The notes: generated from the letters alone by a model not told the origin. 64,000 bases of DNA from Mytilus trossulus (GCF_036588685.1 NW_026963310.1:2232001-2296000), one strand, 5' to 3'. Positions 20,310 through 35,300 are shown, numbered from the stretch's first letter. Program-made: numbers and translations.

Positions 20310-23300
20310 CTGGAAAACAAAATGACATTGCTATACACTATACATATATACTAGTATACATTGTTATCTGCAACACAAATGCAGGAAATAATTGTGAACA
20401 AATTTAAGTCGGACTAATTAGAGATTTAGTAGTTGTATTATAGGAATTTTGTCTAGTAAGCGTAAGAAATTTTGTCTAGTAAGCGTAAGGAATTTTGTCA
20501 AGTAAGCGTTAGGAATTTTGTCTAGTAAGCGTAAGGAATTTTGTCAAGTAAGCGTTAGGAATTTTGTCTAGTAAGCGTAAGGAATTTTGTCTACTAATCG
20601 TATTCTTTTTACTAGTACATGTAGGGATTTTGTCCAGCACTTGTAAGAATGTTGTCTATAGATCAGAAGAAAATGTGATATGAGTTGCAATGAGACAACT
20701 CTCCATTGAAGTCAAAATTTGTAAAAGTTAACAATTATAGGTTTAAATACGGTTTCCAACATAGATTCATGTTTAACACCGAACAGCTAACTATAAAGAG
20801 TCGCCACAAATTACCAGTGTGAAACTATTCAAAAGGGGAAAATCCAACGGTCTAATCTCTTTAAAAACTGAGAAACGAGAAACACTTTTGAACAATCAAC
20901 AAATGACAACTATTAAACATCATATTCCTGACTTAGAACAGGTGCACTCAAATGTAGCGGCTTTAAACGATTTAGTACATTATGTTAAGCGCATTTCTAC
21001 GTGTTGGAATATTGTCTAGTACATAGATTTTGTGAAGTACATGTATATATTTTTTCTTGTGTGTTTTAAGAATTTTGTTCTGTACGTAAAATTGAGATTA
21101 AAAATGGGGAATGATTCACAACAATCCGATCAAAGAGCAGAAAACATCCGAAGTCCAACCCTGGGTCTTCAATGCAGTGAGAGGAGTGCTTCAGTTGGCC
21201 TCGAAACAAATATATGTACTAGTTCAGTGATAATGGACGCCATACTAAACTTCGAAATGTATAAACGAAATTAGAATCAAAAGAACATACAATAGATATT
21301 GGAAGATGTGGTGTGAGTGCCAATGAGAGAACTTTCCATCCAAATAACAATTAAAAAAAAAGTAAACCATCAGAGGCTCTTGCCTTAGAACAAGCGCAAA
21401 AAAGCATCGGGGTTATATAAGTTTTCTTTTCCATATCTCAACCCTCCCCTATACCTCTAGCCAATGTCGAATGCAGCGGGGTTATATAAGTTTTCTTTTC
21501 CATATCCCAACCCTCCCCTATACCTCTAGCCAATGTCGAAATGCAGCGGGGTCATATAAATGTTCCTTTCCATATCTCAACCCTATACCTCTAGCCAATG
21601 TCGAATGCAGCGGGGCTGTATAAGTTTTCTTTTTCATATCTCAACCCTCCCCTATACCTCTAGCCAATGTCGAAATGCAGCGGGGTTATATAAGTTTCCT
21701 TTTTCATATCTCATAGCTCAACCCCCCCCCCCCTATACCTCTAGCCAATGTCAAATGCAGCGGGGTTACATACATTTTCTTTTTCATATCTCAACCCTCC
21801 CCTATACCTCTAGCAAATGTCGAAATGCAGCGGGGTTATATTAGTTTTCTTTTTCATATCTCAACCCTCCCCTATACCTCTAGCCAATGTCGAATGCAGC
21901 GGGGTTATATAAGTTTTCTTTTTCATATCTGAACCCTCCTCTATACCTCTAGCCAATGTCGAAATGCAGCGGGGTTATATAAATTTTCCTTTTGTTATCT
22001 CAACCCTCCCCTATACCTCTAGCCAATGTCGAATGCAGCGGGGTTATATAAGTTTTCTTTTTCATATCTCAACCCTCCCCTATACCTCTAGCCAATGTCG
22101 AAATGCAGCGGGGTTATATAAGTTTCCTTTTTCATATCTCATATCTCAACCCTCCCCTATACCTCTAGCCAATGTCGAATGCAACGGGGTTATATAAGTT
22201 TTCTTTTTCATATCTCAACCCTTCCCTATACCTCTAGCCAATGTTGAATGCAGCGGGGTTATATAAGTTTTCTTTTTCATATCTCAACCCTCCCCTATAC
22301 CTCTAGCAAATGTCGAAATGCAGCGGGGTTATATAAGTTTTCTTTTTCATATCTCAACCCTCCCCTATACCTCTAGCCAATGTCGAATGTAGCGGGGTTA
22401 TATAAGTTTTCTTTTTCATATCTCAACCCTCTCCTATACCTCTAGCCAATGTCGAAATGCAGCGGGGTCATATAAGTTTCCTTTTTCATATCTCAACCCT
22501 CCCCTATACCTCTAGCCAATGTTGAAATGCAGCGAGGTTATATAAGTTGTCTTTTTCATATCTCAACCCTCCCCTATACCTCTAGCCAATGTCGAATGCA
22601 GCGGGGTTATATAAGTTTTCTTTTTCATATCTCAACCCTCCCCTATACCTCTAGCCAATGTCGAAATGCAGCGGGGTTATATAAGTTTCCTTTTTCATAT
22701 CTCATAGCCCAACCCTCCCCTATACCTCTAGCCAATGTCGAATGCAGCGGGGTTATATAAGTTTTCTTTTTCATATCTCAACCCTCCCCTATACCTCTAG
22801 CCAATGTCGAATGCAGCGGGGTTATATACGTTTTCTTTTTCATATCTCAACCCTCCCCTATACCTCTAGCAAATGTCGAAATGCAGCGGGGTTATATAAG
22901 TTTTCTTTACCATATCTCAACCCTCCCCTATACCTCTAGCCAATGTCGAATGCAGCGGGGTTATATAAGTTTTCTTTTTCATATCTGAACCCTCCTCTAT
23001 ACCTCTAGCCAATGTCGAAATGCAGCGGGGTTATATAAATTTTCCTTTTCTTATCTCAACCCTCCCCTATACCTCTAGCCAATGTCGAATGCAGCGGGGT
23101 TATATAAGTTTTCTTTTTCATATCTCAACCCTCCCCTTTACCTCTAGCCAATGTCGAAATGCAGCGGGGTTATATAAGTTTCCTTTTTCATATCTCATAG
23201 CTTAACCCTCCCCTATACCTCTAGCCAATGTCGAATGCAGCGGGGTTATATAAGTTTTCTTTTTCATATCTCAACCCTCCCCTATACCTCTAGCCAATGT

Positions 23301-26300
23301 CGAATGCAGCGGGGTTATATACGTTTTCTTTTTCATATCTCAACCCTCCCCTATACCTCTAGCAAATGTCGAAATGCAGCGGGGTTATATAAGTTTTCTT
23401 TTTCATATCTCAACCCTCCCCTATACCTCTAGCAAATGTCGAATGCAGCGGGGTTATATAAGTTTTCTTTTTCATATCTCAACCCTCCTCTATACATCTA
23501 GCCAATGTCTAAATGCAGCGGGTTATATAAGTTTCCTTTTTCATATCTCATATCTCAACCCTCCCCTATACCTCTAGCCAATGTCGAAATGCAGCGGGGT
23601 TATATAAGTTTTCTTTTTCATATCTCAACCCTCCCCTATACCTCTAGCCAATGTCGAAATGCAGCGGGGTTATATAAGTTTTCTTTTTCATATCTCAACC
23701 CTCCCCTATACCTCTAGCCAATGTCGAATGCAGCGGGGTTATATAAGTTTTCTTTTTCATATCTCAACCCTCCCCTATACCTCTAGCAAATGTCGAAATG
23801 CAGCGGGGTTATATAAGTTTTCTTTTTCATATCTCAACCCTCCCCTATACCTCTAGCCAATGTCGAAATGCAGCGGGGTTATATAAGTTTTCTTTTTCAT
23901 ATCTCAACCCTTCCATATACCTCTAGTAAATGTCGAAATGCAGCGGGGTTATATAAGTTTTCTTTTTCATATCTCAACCCTCCCCTTTACCTCTAGCCAA
24001 TGTCGAATGCAGCGGGGTTATATAAGTTTCCTTTTTCATGTCTCAACCCTCCCCTATACCTCTAGCCAATGTTGAAATGCAGCGGGGTTATATAAGTTTT
24101 CTTTTTCATATCTCAACCCTCCCCTATACCTCTAGCCAATGTCGAATGCAGCGGGGTTATATAAGTTTTCTTTTTCATATCTCAACCCTCCCCTATACCT
24201 CTAGCCAATGTCGAAATGCAGCGGGGTTATATAAGTTTTCTTTTTCATATCTCAACCCTTCTATATACCTCTAGCCAATGTCAAAATGCAGCGGGGTTAT
24301 ATAAGTTTTCTTGTTCATATCTCAACCCTCCCCTATACCTTTAGCCAATGTCGAATAAACAAACACACAGCAATACGCACAGTAAAACTCAGTCCGATTC
24401 CGATATCAGAATAGGTAACAAAAATGACTAAACAAAATGAAAATGATACATAACTTAAAAAGGACAGTTACTGACAACAATTAAACTGATAGAAAGATTA
24501 TGTCTTCATCATATGCATATCAGGTACAATTCCTCCAGTCATGGGTTTAGTACAAATGTATCCGACCATCATAAAATATGAGAAAAACATGATTCGTTTC
24601 ATGACAAACAGGTTTTCGAATAAATGTGTGTATTTCGGATGCACAAAAACCCTATAAAACTAAAGCCAAAATATTCTATCTTTAATGACCTGCCAACATA
24701 ATCGTAATCATATCCCTTCTTATTAACTGAAATTCTGCTTAAATGTTTGGTTAGCTTTTGAATAAATGCCGACATGTTTTGTGCTTTGTAAATAAAATTG
24801 AGAATGGAAATGGGAAATGTGTCAAAGAGACAACAACCGACCATATAAAAAACAACAGCAGAAGGTCTAAAGTATATTACCATATACGATTGTATGTTAA
24901 ATACCTGAACATATAAGATGTGTGCAAGTGGATTTATATTTGCAATGACACAATTTAAGATATATATTTTGACTAGTTTGTGATATCGAACACCCTGGTG
25001 TTAGAAATTTTCAGTAATTCATAGATTTTTATCGCTAAAATCTTATACTTTGTTACATATACGAGCGAATCGTACAAGTTAAGATATATAAACACCATAA
25101 GATGGTGACAAGAGAGCGTCACTATATAAAAACGACATATTAACATTAGGAAATGACAAACAATCTTTTTTATCATAATTTTTGGCATTAAGCTTCCCGT
25201 TAATAATATCGATATCAAGATCCAGGAAAGGGCAGTGGTCATTGTTAGTATTACATGTAGCTTTATTCAAAATGAGTTCTACAGGATAAATGTATTTAGT
25301 GTACATACTGAAGACGTCATTACTGAGAGCCAACATATCATCCAAATATTAAAAAGTATTATTAAATGTTTGTGTCAGATGTAGTTTCGATGGGTTTTTG
25401 CTGATTTTAGTCATTAATTGTTACTCGTTACAATAAAGAAACATGTCTGCAATTAGTGATGCACTGTAAGTCCCCATTGGAGTTCCGCATGGATGATGTC
25501 TAGTATGTCATGGATGTTGTATAATACGCCAAGTGATTTGACTAGTACTTGTATGAATTAAAATTTGTATGAATGACAATCATCTTAGGATGTTTTATTC
25601 TTGTACATGTGTGGATGCTGTCTAATACGTTGAGAGATCTTGTCTAGTACAACTGTAGGTGTATGGATTTTGTGTATCATGTTTAAGGAATTTGTTTGTG
25701 TAGGAATATGGTTTAGTTCTTGGAAGAGTTTTGTAGGATTATGTGGCATAATCAAACTAATACGTCACAGCTTCTTTATAGTTTTTTTGGTTGATTGTAT
25801 AGTTGTCTCGCTCAATTTTTGTTTTACTGATGTTTGTTGTTTGAACGTTTTTTGTTACAGTCGGTTGGTGTCATTCATCTTCGACTTATCCATTTGGAAT
25901 CTTCCGCTACTCTTTTTAACATAAGTTTCAAAACTGTTTGCTTTTCTTTTTTTAGAATTCTACTATAGACTAGATGCAGAAGAATTATTTGCCTATGTTA
26001 TCCTCGTTAAAGTGAATAATTGATATTATTTTAAGAGATATGATTTCTTACTTTTTTCTGTTGTTATTCGTTGTTCTGTAGTAATTATCGTCGTCCATAT
26101 TACCAAACGAGTAATCTGAGGAAGAAAATAAGAATTAAATGCATTCAAATGACAAAACAAGTTGTTTGCAATAAACACTTTGCGTTTTCTCTTTTCTATT
26201 TATTAGTTGTTTGTTTTCGGTAACGCAAGTGCGAAATTAGGACGTGCTCAAATACTTTGCTACTGATGTTTATTGATGTGTTAAGCAAATACACAGTTTA

Positions 26301-29300
26301 TGTATTAAAGAATTTGATCTAGACCATAGGGGATTGTCCACTTAAAATATCTGCAGATTTCTTAATTTCACAAATGCATATTTTTATGATTATACAGTCC
26401 CTACGTGTACAATTTGAACACATGGGATTTATCGAAAAGTATTAACTGGAAAACACAAATATCTGTACTTGCAGATGAGATGGTAGATGCAATACATTCG
26501 TCATACGATTTAAAAGCATCTACAATTATTTGCTTAATTCAGAGTTCGAATCGTTGAGGCTTTGTGTCTGAATTCTTGATTACTTTGGTTCTTCTTCTAG
26601 TCGTTATTCTCCGTTTTACCTATTCTCAATTTTTGGATCAATAATTTTCTATTCGTTGAACCCACCAAGAACCTTTTATATTTATTTGTCAAGGATAAAT
26701 TATATTGAAAAGAAGTTATGTAATTATATAATTTTGAGATCTCTTCAACAAATCAATATGCAATATAACTTGATTATCAGTAAACATCTCAAATTGTTCT
26801 TTCATACTTTTACCTTATCTTTATAACCAACTTGAAGTGTGTTTACCTTTATTAGAATACTTAATGCTTAATGTTTATAACACCGAACTAATAATAAAAA
26901 AACAGTGTGGCAATTAATGAGTTGTTTGTATATGAAATCGAAGACTTTATTAATTTTATCATAACGTAAAAGTCATTTGTTATTTGTTAGGGTTTGACCA
27001 CCTACTGCTAATAAAACGACGAGAACACAATACCATATCAATGTCGTACCGACTTCTCGTGCTGTGTCTGATGACTTTTAGCACCTGGTGTAAAACAAGA
27101 GAAAGTTCTAGTAAATATAGATGTTTATTTCTTGAAATCAGTAATCAAAGTGCTACAGATTTTACACAATAAAATAGCAAGTCTCACTTGATAATAAATT
27201 TAGAATTTCACAAATGAACTAAATTAAGGGACATAACTCTATGCAAATTTTAACTAATTAAATAAAACTTGCCCAAACTCTATTTTATCAAGTGAAACTG
27301 CTTTACAAAACTTAACGTACAGAATAATACATAATACAAAATGTAAAATAAACCGAATCATTTCAACTAGAAAGAATACTTAATTTAAAACGTTTCGTAT
27401 AATAACTTGTTGCTATGGAAATAATAAACCTTTAAAATTAATAAAATCTTTGCCAAACTATTTCTATATTTAATCGCATAAAATCTAATACCAAATATAA
27501 TTTATTTCTGAATAAATTGGTATGTAAAATAACTTTGTATAATTCTTAAACAGTATTAACTGTTTTTGCAAAATATTAAAATAACAATATACCAATGTTG
27601 CTTAGCAACAAACATGTACTTCAGTCACGAGTTCCGTGTATGAGTGTTATATAATAAAATTAACTAAATTCAATTTAAATATAAGTTCAAAAGTCAATTC
27701 AAAATGTTCAAACAATTTTGTAAACAAACTAAATCTTGCGGACAAGTGCCGCTTTCCAAAACCTAATTTATGAACTAAATATACAATCTATATACAAAAT
27801 ATAAAACACAACTTACAGAATAATAAAGTAGAATATAAGGTCTCATGTCTATGTTATTTAGCTTTCGATCTAACTCTATAATCATTGCTTTATCAACAAA
27901 AGACATTTCTCCCGGCAAATAAAAATTACAAATTATCTCCCCTGGACATTGTAATACTTAAAAGTTACTACGGATACAATATGAAATATTTCCGGACTTT
28001 AAATAAACTTTTAAAAATAACTTTTATAAATTAACTAAATGTTTCTAAACATAGAATAGATTTGAATTAAATAAATTCTTGAAACATATCTCAATTGTTT
28101 ACATAAATAAAAAGCCATCGCGTCCTAAGCGTAACCAACATAAAAATAATTAATCTCAATGGAAAAGAAATATAATCTATACAAAATATATACAATTAAT
28201 TAAAGTGAATATCATAAAATGAATTTTAACTTTAGCTAGCTTTTCCAAAATATAAAGTAATCTAAACTTTCTTTGACTCAATAAAACAAAAATACAAACA
28301 ATATAATTTAGCTTACCTGGTGTAAAACAAGAGAAAGTTCTAGTAAATATAGATGTTTATTTCTTGAAATCAGTAATCAAAGTGACCGTTGAAAACATAA
28401 ATTGTTTCCATGCGGGCGTGGTCACATGATCACTGATTTCTTAACTTTCTCCAGTTTTCACCAATCAAAAGTTACCTTGTAATTTAGCTCCCTTGACCAC
28501 AACCTATTTTCACTGGTTGGTCAATAATCCAGTCATGGGTGACAGGTGTTATAAACAATTTCACACATGAGTAATAGGAAAAGGTTGTTTAACAAAAGCC
28601 TTAATTTACATGTAAGGTACATAATCCAAAGTAAATAATTTAGCGCTTACATGTCTCTTTGTTATCCGTCTTAATTACGTAATCTAAATATTAAAGTTGT
28701 ATGTCATTCTTCTTTATCAAAAATTAACATTCCAAAAATAATGTAACTTATGTAGAAGAAATTTTTTGAAAATAAAATAAAAATTTAAACTTCAAAATAC
28801 TTTAACTCAAATTGTAAAAATTGAATAATTTTCACTTAAGTTTTGGTCTGTTATATTAAAATTTTGTCTTTGGCAATTCATAATTTTTCTATAACAACTC
28901 TTCCTCAACCTCACTAAGCTTTGTCCCAAAGCTTGAATTTGAAACATCATCTGAACTGATAAAATAAGAATAATAAATATATATATATACAGGTAAAAAG
29001 AATAAAAGTATGATAAACATAATGTAAAAGTTCATATAGAGTCAATGTTTATATATCACAATTATGTGAATGTAGTTTTGTGATCTAATGCCCATAAAAT
29101 ACTTAGTTAAAAATTAAAACAAAATATATATGTATGGTCATAATTGCAGATATTCAATAAGATACTTCCAAAATTTCAAAGGGTGTATGTTAATATACTT
29201 GAAACGGAGAGGCACTGAGGTATTGTATGTTTGCAAATATGCATTTACTTAATATTATCATTTTGCATATGTGGAGGAAGATTAACACTTCACACTAAAA

Positions 29301-32300
29301 TATGTGTGTTTATATAGTACTGATGCAGTTTTCCAATAATGAAAAATCAAGTAAACCAGGTGCTAGTGCAACAGAAAAGTCAAAGTACCAATAAATTTTC
29401 ATATTAAAAGACAATATAACAATATAAAATTCAAATATAAAACATGAAAATGAATGATTTCTTATATGCTCACTCCTCGTAAGCGCATGATCTGCAATCT
29501 CATGATCTGCAATCTCCCGATCTGCAATCTAATGATCTGCAATCTCTATGACATAATGAAATCTAAAAATATGTTTAATATAACTGTGTTCTAAATCCTA
29601 CAAAAAGAAATAAACTAAACATTAATACACTCTAAACTCCTCCACTTTGGCTCTCGGTAACATTTCACTGAACACTTAACTTCATCATACATAACTATAA
29701 CATTGGAATGGATTCTAGTTTCTCAGGACACTAAATTGCTAAAATAAAAAAAAGTGATGATTAGTCGAATGAGCACGGCCGTACTCTAGCACTACTGACA
29801 ACAAAACACATATGCATTCTGTTAGGTTTGACTTCACATCATAATTTGCCTATCAAATTTCTGAAATTAGAAAAAAAATGTTAATCAAAGGGTCAAATAA
29901 ATAAAAAATAGGTCCACTGCGCAGATTCAAAACTGGAGTACAATCCAGATTATTTGAATGTAAGTGAGTTATTCGCCATTAAAGCTTTATCTGTGTTATT
30001 TCAGTGAAGTTATACAGTAATTTGTTTTCACCTATGGCCTCGTAAAATATTTTTTCTGTTTTCTCCTCCTTCCTCTCCTAGTTTTCCTCGTAAAATACTC
30101 TTGTATCAAGCCCTCTCCAATATTCTGTTTTGGTTCCCATGTCGGTTTGGAACCATCTTTCCATTTTACAAGAAAATACTGTATTCCTCTTGTTTTCCTT
30201 GTATTTAGTAGTGTCTCAACCTCATGAAATGTATCATCAATAGCATTGTTTGGTTCATCTCCATTATCACTGTTAGTCTCTGAATCTGTACTCTCATCGT
30301 CTGCAATTTGATCATCTTGATCATTATCTGCAGGTTGGTTATTTTGCGCATTGGGTAGATTATCTGGAACTGGACGTTCTGGAGCTTGTGGCGGGTCACG
30401 GAAATCAGTGGGATCTACATATTGTCTAAGATTGCTCGCATTGACCATAGCTTTAACTTCCTTCTGGTCACTGCAGCGTCTTAATTTATATAGTTGTTAT
30501 AGAAAAATTATGAATTGCCAAAGACAAAATTTTAATATAACATCAGTAATGGAAGTCGAAAGAAAATAATTCTAGGGGGCTATTAAGCCCGTCATCACTG
30601 TTTCCATATTTTTTATTTTTCATCGTAGATATCATCATAGATTTAATACATGTCAACCATCCAATTCAAAAATCAAATAAAGATATAAAAACAGACGTAA
30701 ATTGACTAAACTTCTGGATATACACTTGCACTGCCAAATTTTGCGGTCTTAAATTTTCCCTATTAGATCATAAATATTTCGCTTTTTAATTTTGGTAATA
30801 AAAAAAGAAAAAAATAATTTTAATAGTGAGCAATAAACAACACTATATGAAAAATAATTAGCTCTTTTATAGCGGTATAATTGATAAGAAAAAAAACTAA
30901 TAAAACAAAAGAATTGAAGAATTCTGGGAGTTACTGATAAGTGGGTTGTTAAACTAGAGGCTCTAAAGAGCCTGTGTCGCTCACCTTGGTCTATGTGCAT
31001 ATTAAACAAAGGACACAAATGGATTCATGACAAAATTGTATTTTGGTGATGGTGATGTGTTTGAAGATCTTACTTTACTGAACGATTTTGCTTCTTACAA
31101 TTATATCTATCATGAACTTTGCCCATTAGTAACAGAGAACTATATTTGGTAAAAATTTACATAAATTTACCAAATTAATGAAAATTGTTAAAAAATGACT
31201 ATAAAGGGCAATAACTCCTTAAGGGGTCAATTGACCATTTAGGTCATGTTGACTTATTTGTAGATCTTACTTTGCTGAACATTATTGCTATTTACAGTTT
31301 ATCGCTATCTATAATAGTATTCAAGATAACCAAAAACGGCAAAATTTCTTTAAAAATTACCAATTGGAGGGCAGCAACCCAACAACCAGTTGTCCAATTC
31401 ATCTGAAAAATTCAGGGCAGATAGATATTGACTTGATTAACAATTTAACTTCTTGTCAGATTTGCTCTAGATGCTTTGGTTTCATAGTTATAAGCAAAAA
31501 ACTGCATTTTACCCCTATGTTCTATTTTTAGACGTGGCAGCCATCTTGGTTGAATGGCCAGGTCATCGGACACATTTTTCAAACTAGATACCCAAAAGAT
31601 GATTGTGGCCTAGTAGTTTCAGTGGAGATTTTGTAAAAGATTACTTAGATTTATGAAAAATGGTTAAAGATTGACTATAAAGGGCAATAACTCCTAAAGG
31701 GGTCAACTGACCATTTTGGTCATGTTGACTTATTTGTAGATCTTACTTTGCTGAACATTATTGCTGTTTACAATTTATCTCTATCTAATAATATTCAAGA
31801 TAATAACCAAAAACAGCAAAATTTCCTCAAAATTACCAATTCAGGGGCAGCAACCCAACAACCGAATGACCGATTCATCTGAAAATTTCAGGGCAGATAG
31901 TTCTTGACCTGATAAACATTTTTATCCCATGTCAGATTTCCTCAAAATGCTTTGGTTTTTGAGTTATAAGCCAAAAACTGCATTTTACCCCTATGTTCTA
32001 TTTTTAGCGGTGGCGGCCATCTTGGTTGGTTGACCAGGTCACGCCACACATTTTTTAAACTAGATACCCCAAAGATGATTGTGGCCAAGTTTGGATTAAT
32101 TTGGCCAAGTAGTTTCAGAGGAGAAGATTTTTGTAAAAGATTACTTTAATTAACGAAAAATGGTTAAAAATTGACTATAAAGGGCAATAACTCCTAAACG
32201 GGTCAACTGACCATTTTGGTCATGTTGACTTATTTGTAGATCTCACTTTGCTGAACATTATTGCTGTTACAGTTTATCTCTAACTATAATAATATTCAAG

Positions 32301-35300
32301 ATAATAACCAAAAACAGCAAAATTCCTTCAAAATTACCAATTCAGGGGCAGCAACCCAACAACCGATTGACCAATTCATCTGAAAATGTCAGATTTGCTC
32401 TAAATGCTTTGGTTTTTGAGTTATAAGCCAAAAACTGCATTTTACCCCTATGTTCTATTTTTAGCCGTGGCGGCCATCTTGGTTGGTTGACCGGGTCACG
32501 CCACACATTTTTTAAACTAGATACCCCAATGATGATTGTGGCCAAGTTTGGTTTGATTTGGCCCAGTAGTTTCAGAGGAGAAGATTTTTGTAAAAGTTAA
32601 TGACGACGGACGACGACGACGACGACGAACGACGACGGACGACGACGGACGACGACGGACGACGGACGCCAAGTGATGAGAAAAGCTCACTTGGCCCTTC
32701 GGGCCAGGTGAGCGAAAAAAGAAAACTGAGTGCAAAATCATTGTTTAAACGAAATAAACCTTTTAAAAATATATTTATTTTTAGTTGATTGGGAAACAAG
32801 TTTATCTTACTTATATTATTTCCTTTCCACTTTGCGGGTGCTGCCTTGTAGCGGCATTGGCCTGTTCTTTTTAAGAAATGAACTTAAGAGCTAGAAAACT
32901 AAACAAATCCAAATGACAATATATATATATCAATTAGCCAAATCAAAAACAAAGAGAATCACAAAATGGAGATGGAAGCGATAACTTGCAATTGATCTTT
33001 GAAAAATGTATTATATATATTTATTATATATATTCATGTAACAGGAGTTTTTTTTCATCACATTAATTTCCACGTAACCTTAACACTGTCCCAATATTTA
33101 CTCAAAACCAATTGATTGCCATTTAAAACTAGAGGCTCCAAAGAGCCTGTGTCGCTCACCTTGGTCTATGTGAATATTAAACAAAGGAAGCAGATGGATT
33201 CATGACAAAATTGTGTTTTGGTGATGGTGATGTGTTTGTAAATCTTACTTTACTAGTCTTATTGCTTACATTTATCTCTATCTATAATGAACTTGGCCCA
33301 GTAGTTTCAGTGGAAAATGTTAATAAAAATTTACAAATTTTATGAAAATTGTTAAAAATTTACTATAAAGGACAATAACTCCTTAGGGGGTCAATTGACA
33401 ATTTCGGTCATGTTGACTTATTTGTAAATCTTACTTTGCTGAACATAATTGCTGTTTACAGTTTATCTCTATCTATAATAAAATTTAAGATAATAACCAA
33501 AAACAGCAAAATTTCCTTAAAATTACCGATTCAGGGGCAGCAACCCAACAATGGGTTGTCAGATTCATCTGAAAATTATAGGGCAGATAGATCTTGATCT
33601 GATTAATAATTTTACCACGTGTTGGATTTGCTCTAAATGCTTTGGTTTTTGAGTTAAAAGCCAAAAACTGCATTTTACCCCTATGTTCTATTTTTAGCTG
33701 TGGCGGCCATCTTGATTTGATAGTCGGGTCACCGGACACATTTTTAAAACAATATACCCCAAAGATGATGATTGCCAAGTCTGGATTAATTTGGCCCAGT
33801 AGTTTCAGAGGAGAAGATTTTTGTAAAAGATAACTAAGATTTACGAAAAATGGTTAAAAATTGACTATAAAGGGCAATAACTCCTAAACGGGTCAACTGA
33901 CCATTTCGGTCATGTTGACTTATTTGTAAATCCTACTTTACTAAACATTATTGCTGTTTACAGTTTATCTCTATCTATAATAATATTCAAGATAATAACC
34001 AAAAACTGCAAAATTTCCACAAAATTACCAATTCAGGGGCAGCAACCCAACAACGGGTTGACCGATTCATCTGAAAATTTCAGGGCAGATAGATCTTGAC
34101 CTGATAAACATTTTTACCCCATGTCAGATTTCCTCTAAATGCTTTGGTTTTTGAGTTATAAGCCAAAAACTGCATTTTACCCCTATGTTCTATTTTATGC
34201 CGTGGCGGCCATCTTGGTTGGATGACCGGGTCACGCCACACATTTTTTAAACTAGATACCCCAATGATGATTGTGGCCAAGTTTGGTTCAATTTGGCCCA
34301 GTAGTTACAGAGGAGAAGATTTTTGAAAAAGATAATTAAGATTTACGAAAAATGGTTAAAAATTGACTATAAAGGGCAATAACTCCAAAACGGGTCAACT
34401 GACCATTTCAGTCATGTTGACTTATTTGTAAATCCTACTTTACTAAACATTATTGCTGTTTACAGTTTATCTCTATCTATAATAATATTCAAGATAATAA
34501 CCAAAAACTGCAAAATTTCCACAAAATTACCAATTCAGGGGCAGCAACCCAACAACGGGTTGACCGATTCATCTGAAAATTTCAGGGCAGATAGATCTTG
34601 ACCTGATAAACATTTTTACCCCATGTCAGATTTCCTCTAAATGCTTTGGTTTTTGAGTTATAAGCCAAAAACTGCAGTTTACCCCTATGTTCTATTTTTA
34701 GCCGTGGCGGGCACCTTGGTTGGTTGACCGGGTCACGCCACACATTTTTTAAACTAGATACCCCAATGATGATTGTGGCCAAGTTTGGTTCAATTTGGCC
34801 CAGTAGTTTCAGAGGAGAAGATTTTTGTAAAAGATAACTAAGATTTACGAAAAATGGTTAAAAATTGACTATAAAGGGCAATAACTCCTAAAAGGGTCAA
34901 CTGACCATTTCGGTCATGTTGACTTATTTGTAAATCTTACTTTACTTAACATTATTGCTGTTTACAGTTTATCTCTATCTATAATAATATTCAAGATAAT
35001 AACCAAAAACTGCAAAATTTCCACAAAATAACCAATTCAGGGGCAGCAACCCAACAACGGGTTGACCGATTCATCTGAAAATTTGTGGGTAGATAGATCT
35101 TGACCTGATAAACATTTTTACCCCATGTCAGATTTCCTCTAAATGCTTTGGTTTTTGAGTTATAAGCCAAAAACTGCATTTTACCCCTATGTTCTATTTT
35201 TAGCCATGGCGGCCATCTTGGTTGGTTGACCGGGTCACGCCACACATTTTTTAAACTAGATACCCCAATGATGATTGTGGCCAAGTTTGGTTCAATTTGG

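Larger units (their letters stand above)
28851..30541 (-). mobile_element. TIR-bounded remnant with gypsy-type integrase tail and chromodomain (Ginger-like)
   Basis: The left end TGTTATATTAAAATTTTGTC and the next 30 or so bases are repeated inverted at the right end (30491-30541), giving TG...CA termini about 50 bp long. Inside, on the minus strand, lies the C-terminus of a gypsy-type integrase plus a chromodomain, starting close to the right end, so most of the gene is deleted. LTRs would be direct repeats; inverted ends point to an integrase-bearing DNA transposon of the Ginger type. No matching target-site duplication is visible. The same end occurs alone at 59613-59659. Confidence 0.5.

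Noticed and set aside
20443..20603. CRISPR-like spacing of the 23-bp repeat
   Set aside because: Units are directly adjacent without spacers, in a eukaryotic context.
21560..24274. Many overlapping plus-strand frames of 60-95 residues with repeated SFLFHISTLPYTSSQCR text
   Set aside because: They are translations of the 70-bp minisatellite. The unit is not a multiple of three and frames change at each variant unit.
26984..27172. Leader-like MSYRLLVLCLMTFSTW with a following GTGTAA
   Set aside because: Hydrophobic but with a poor donor, and it overlaps the 70-bp direct repeat. No second exon is found.
28851..30541. Interpretation as an LTR retrotransposon
   Set aside because: The terminal copies are inverted, not direct, and no primer-binding site or polypurine tract was found.
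32600..32788. Frame rich in Asp and Thr on plus, Ser and Arg on minus
   Set aside because: Translation of the (GAC)n tract of element A.
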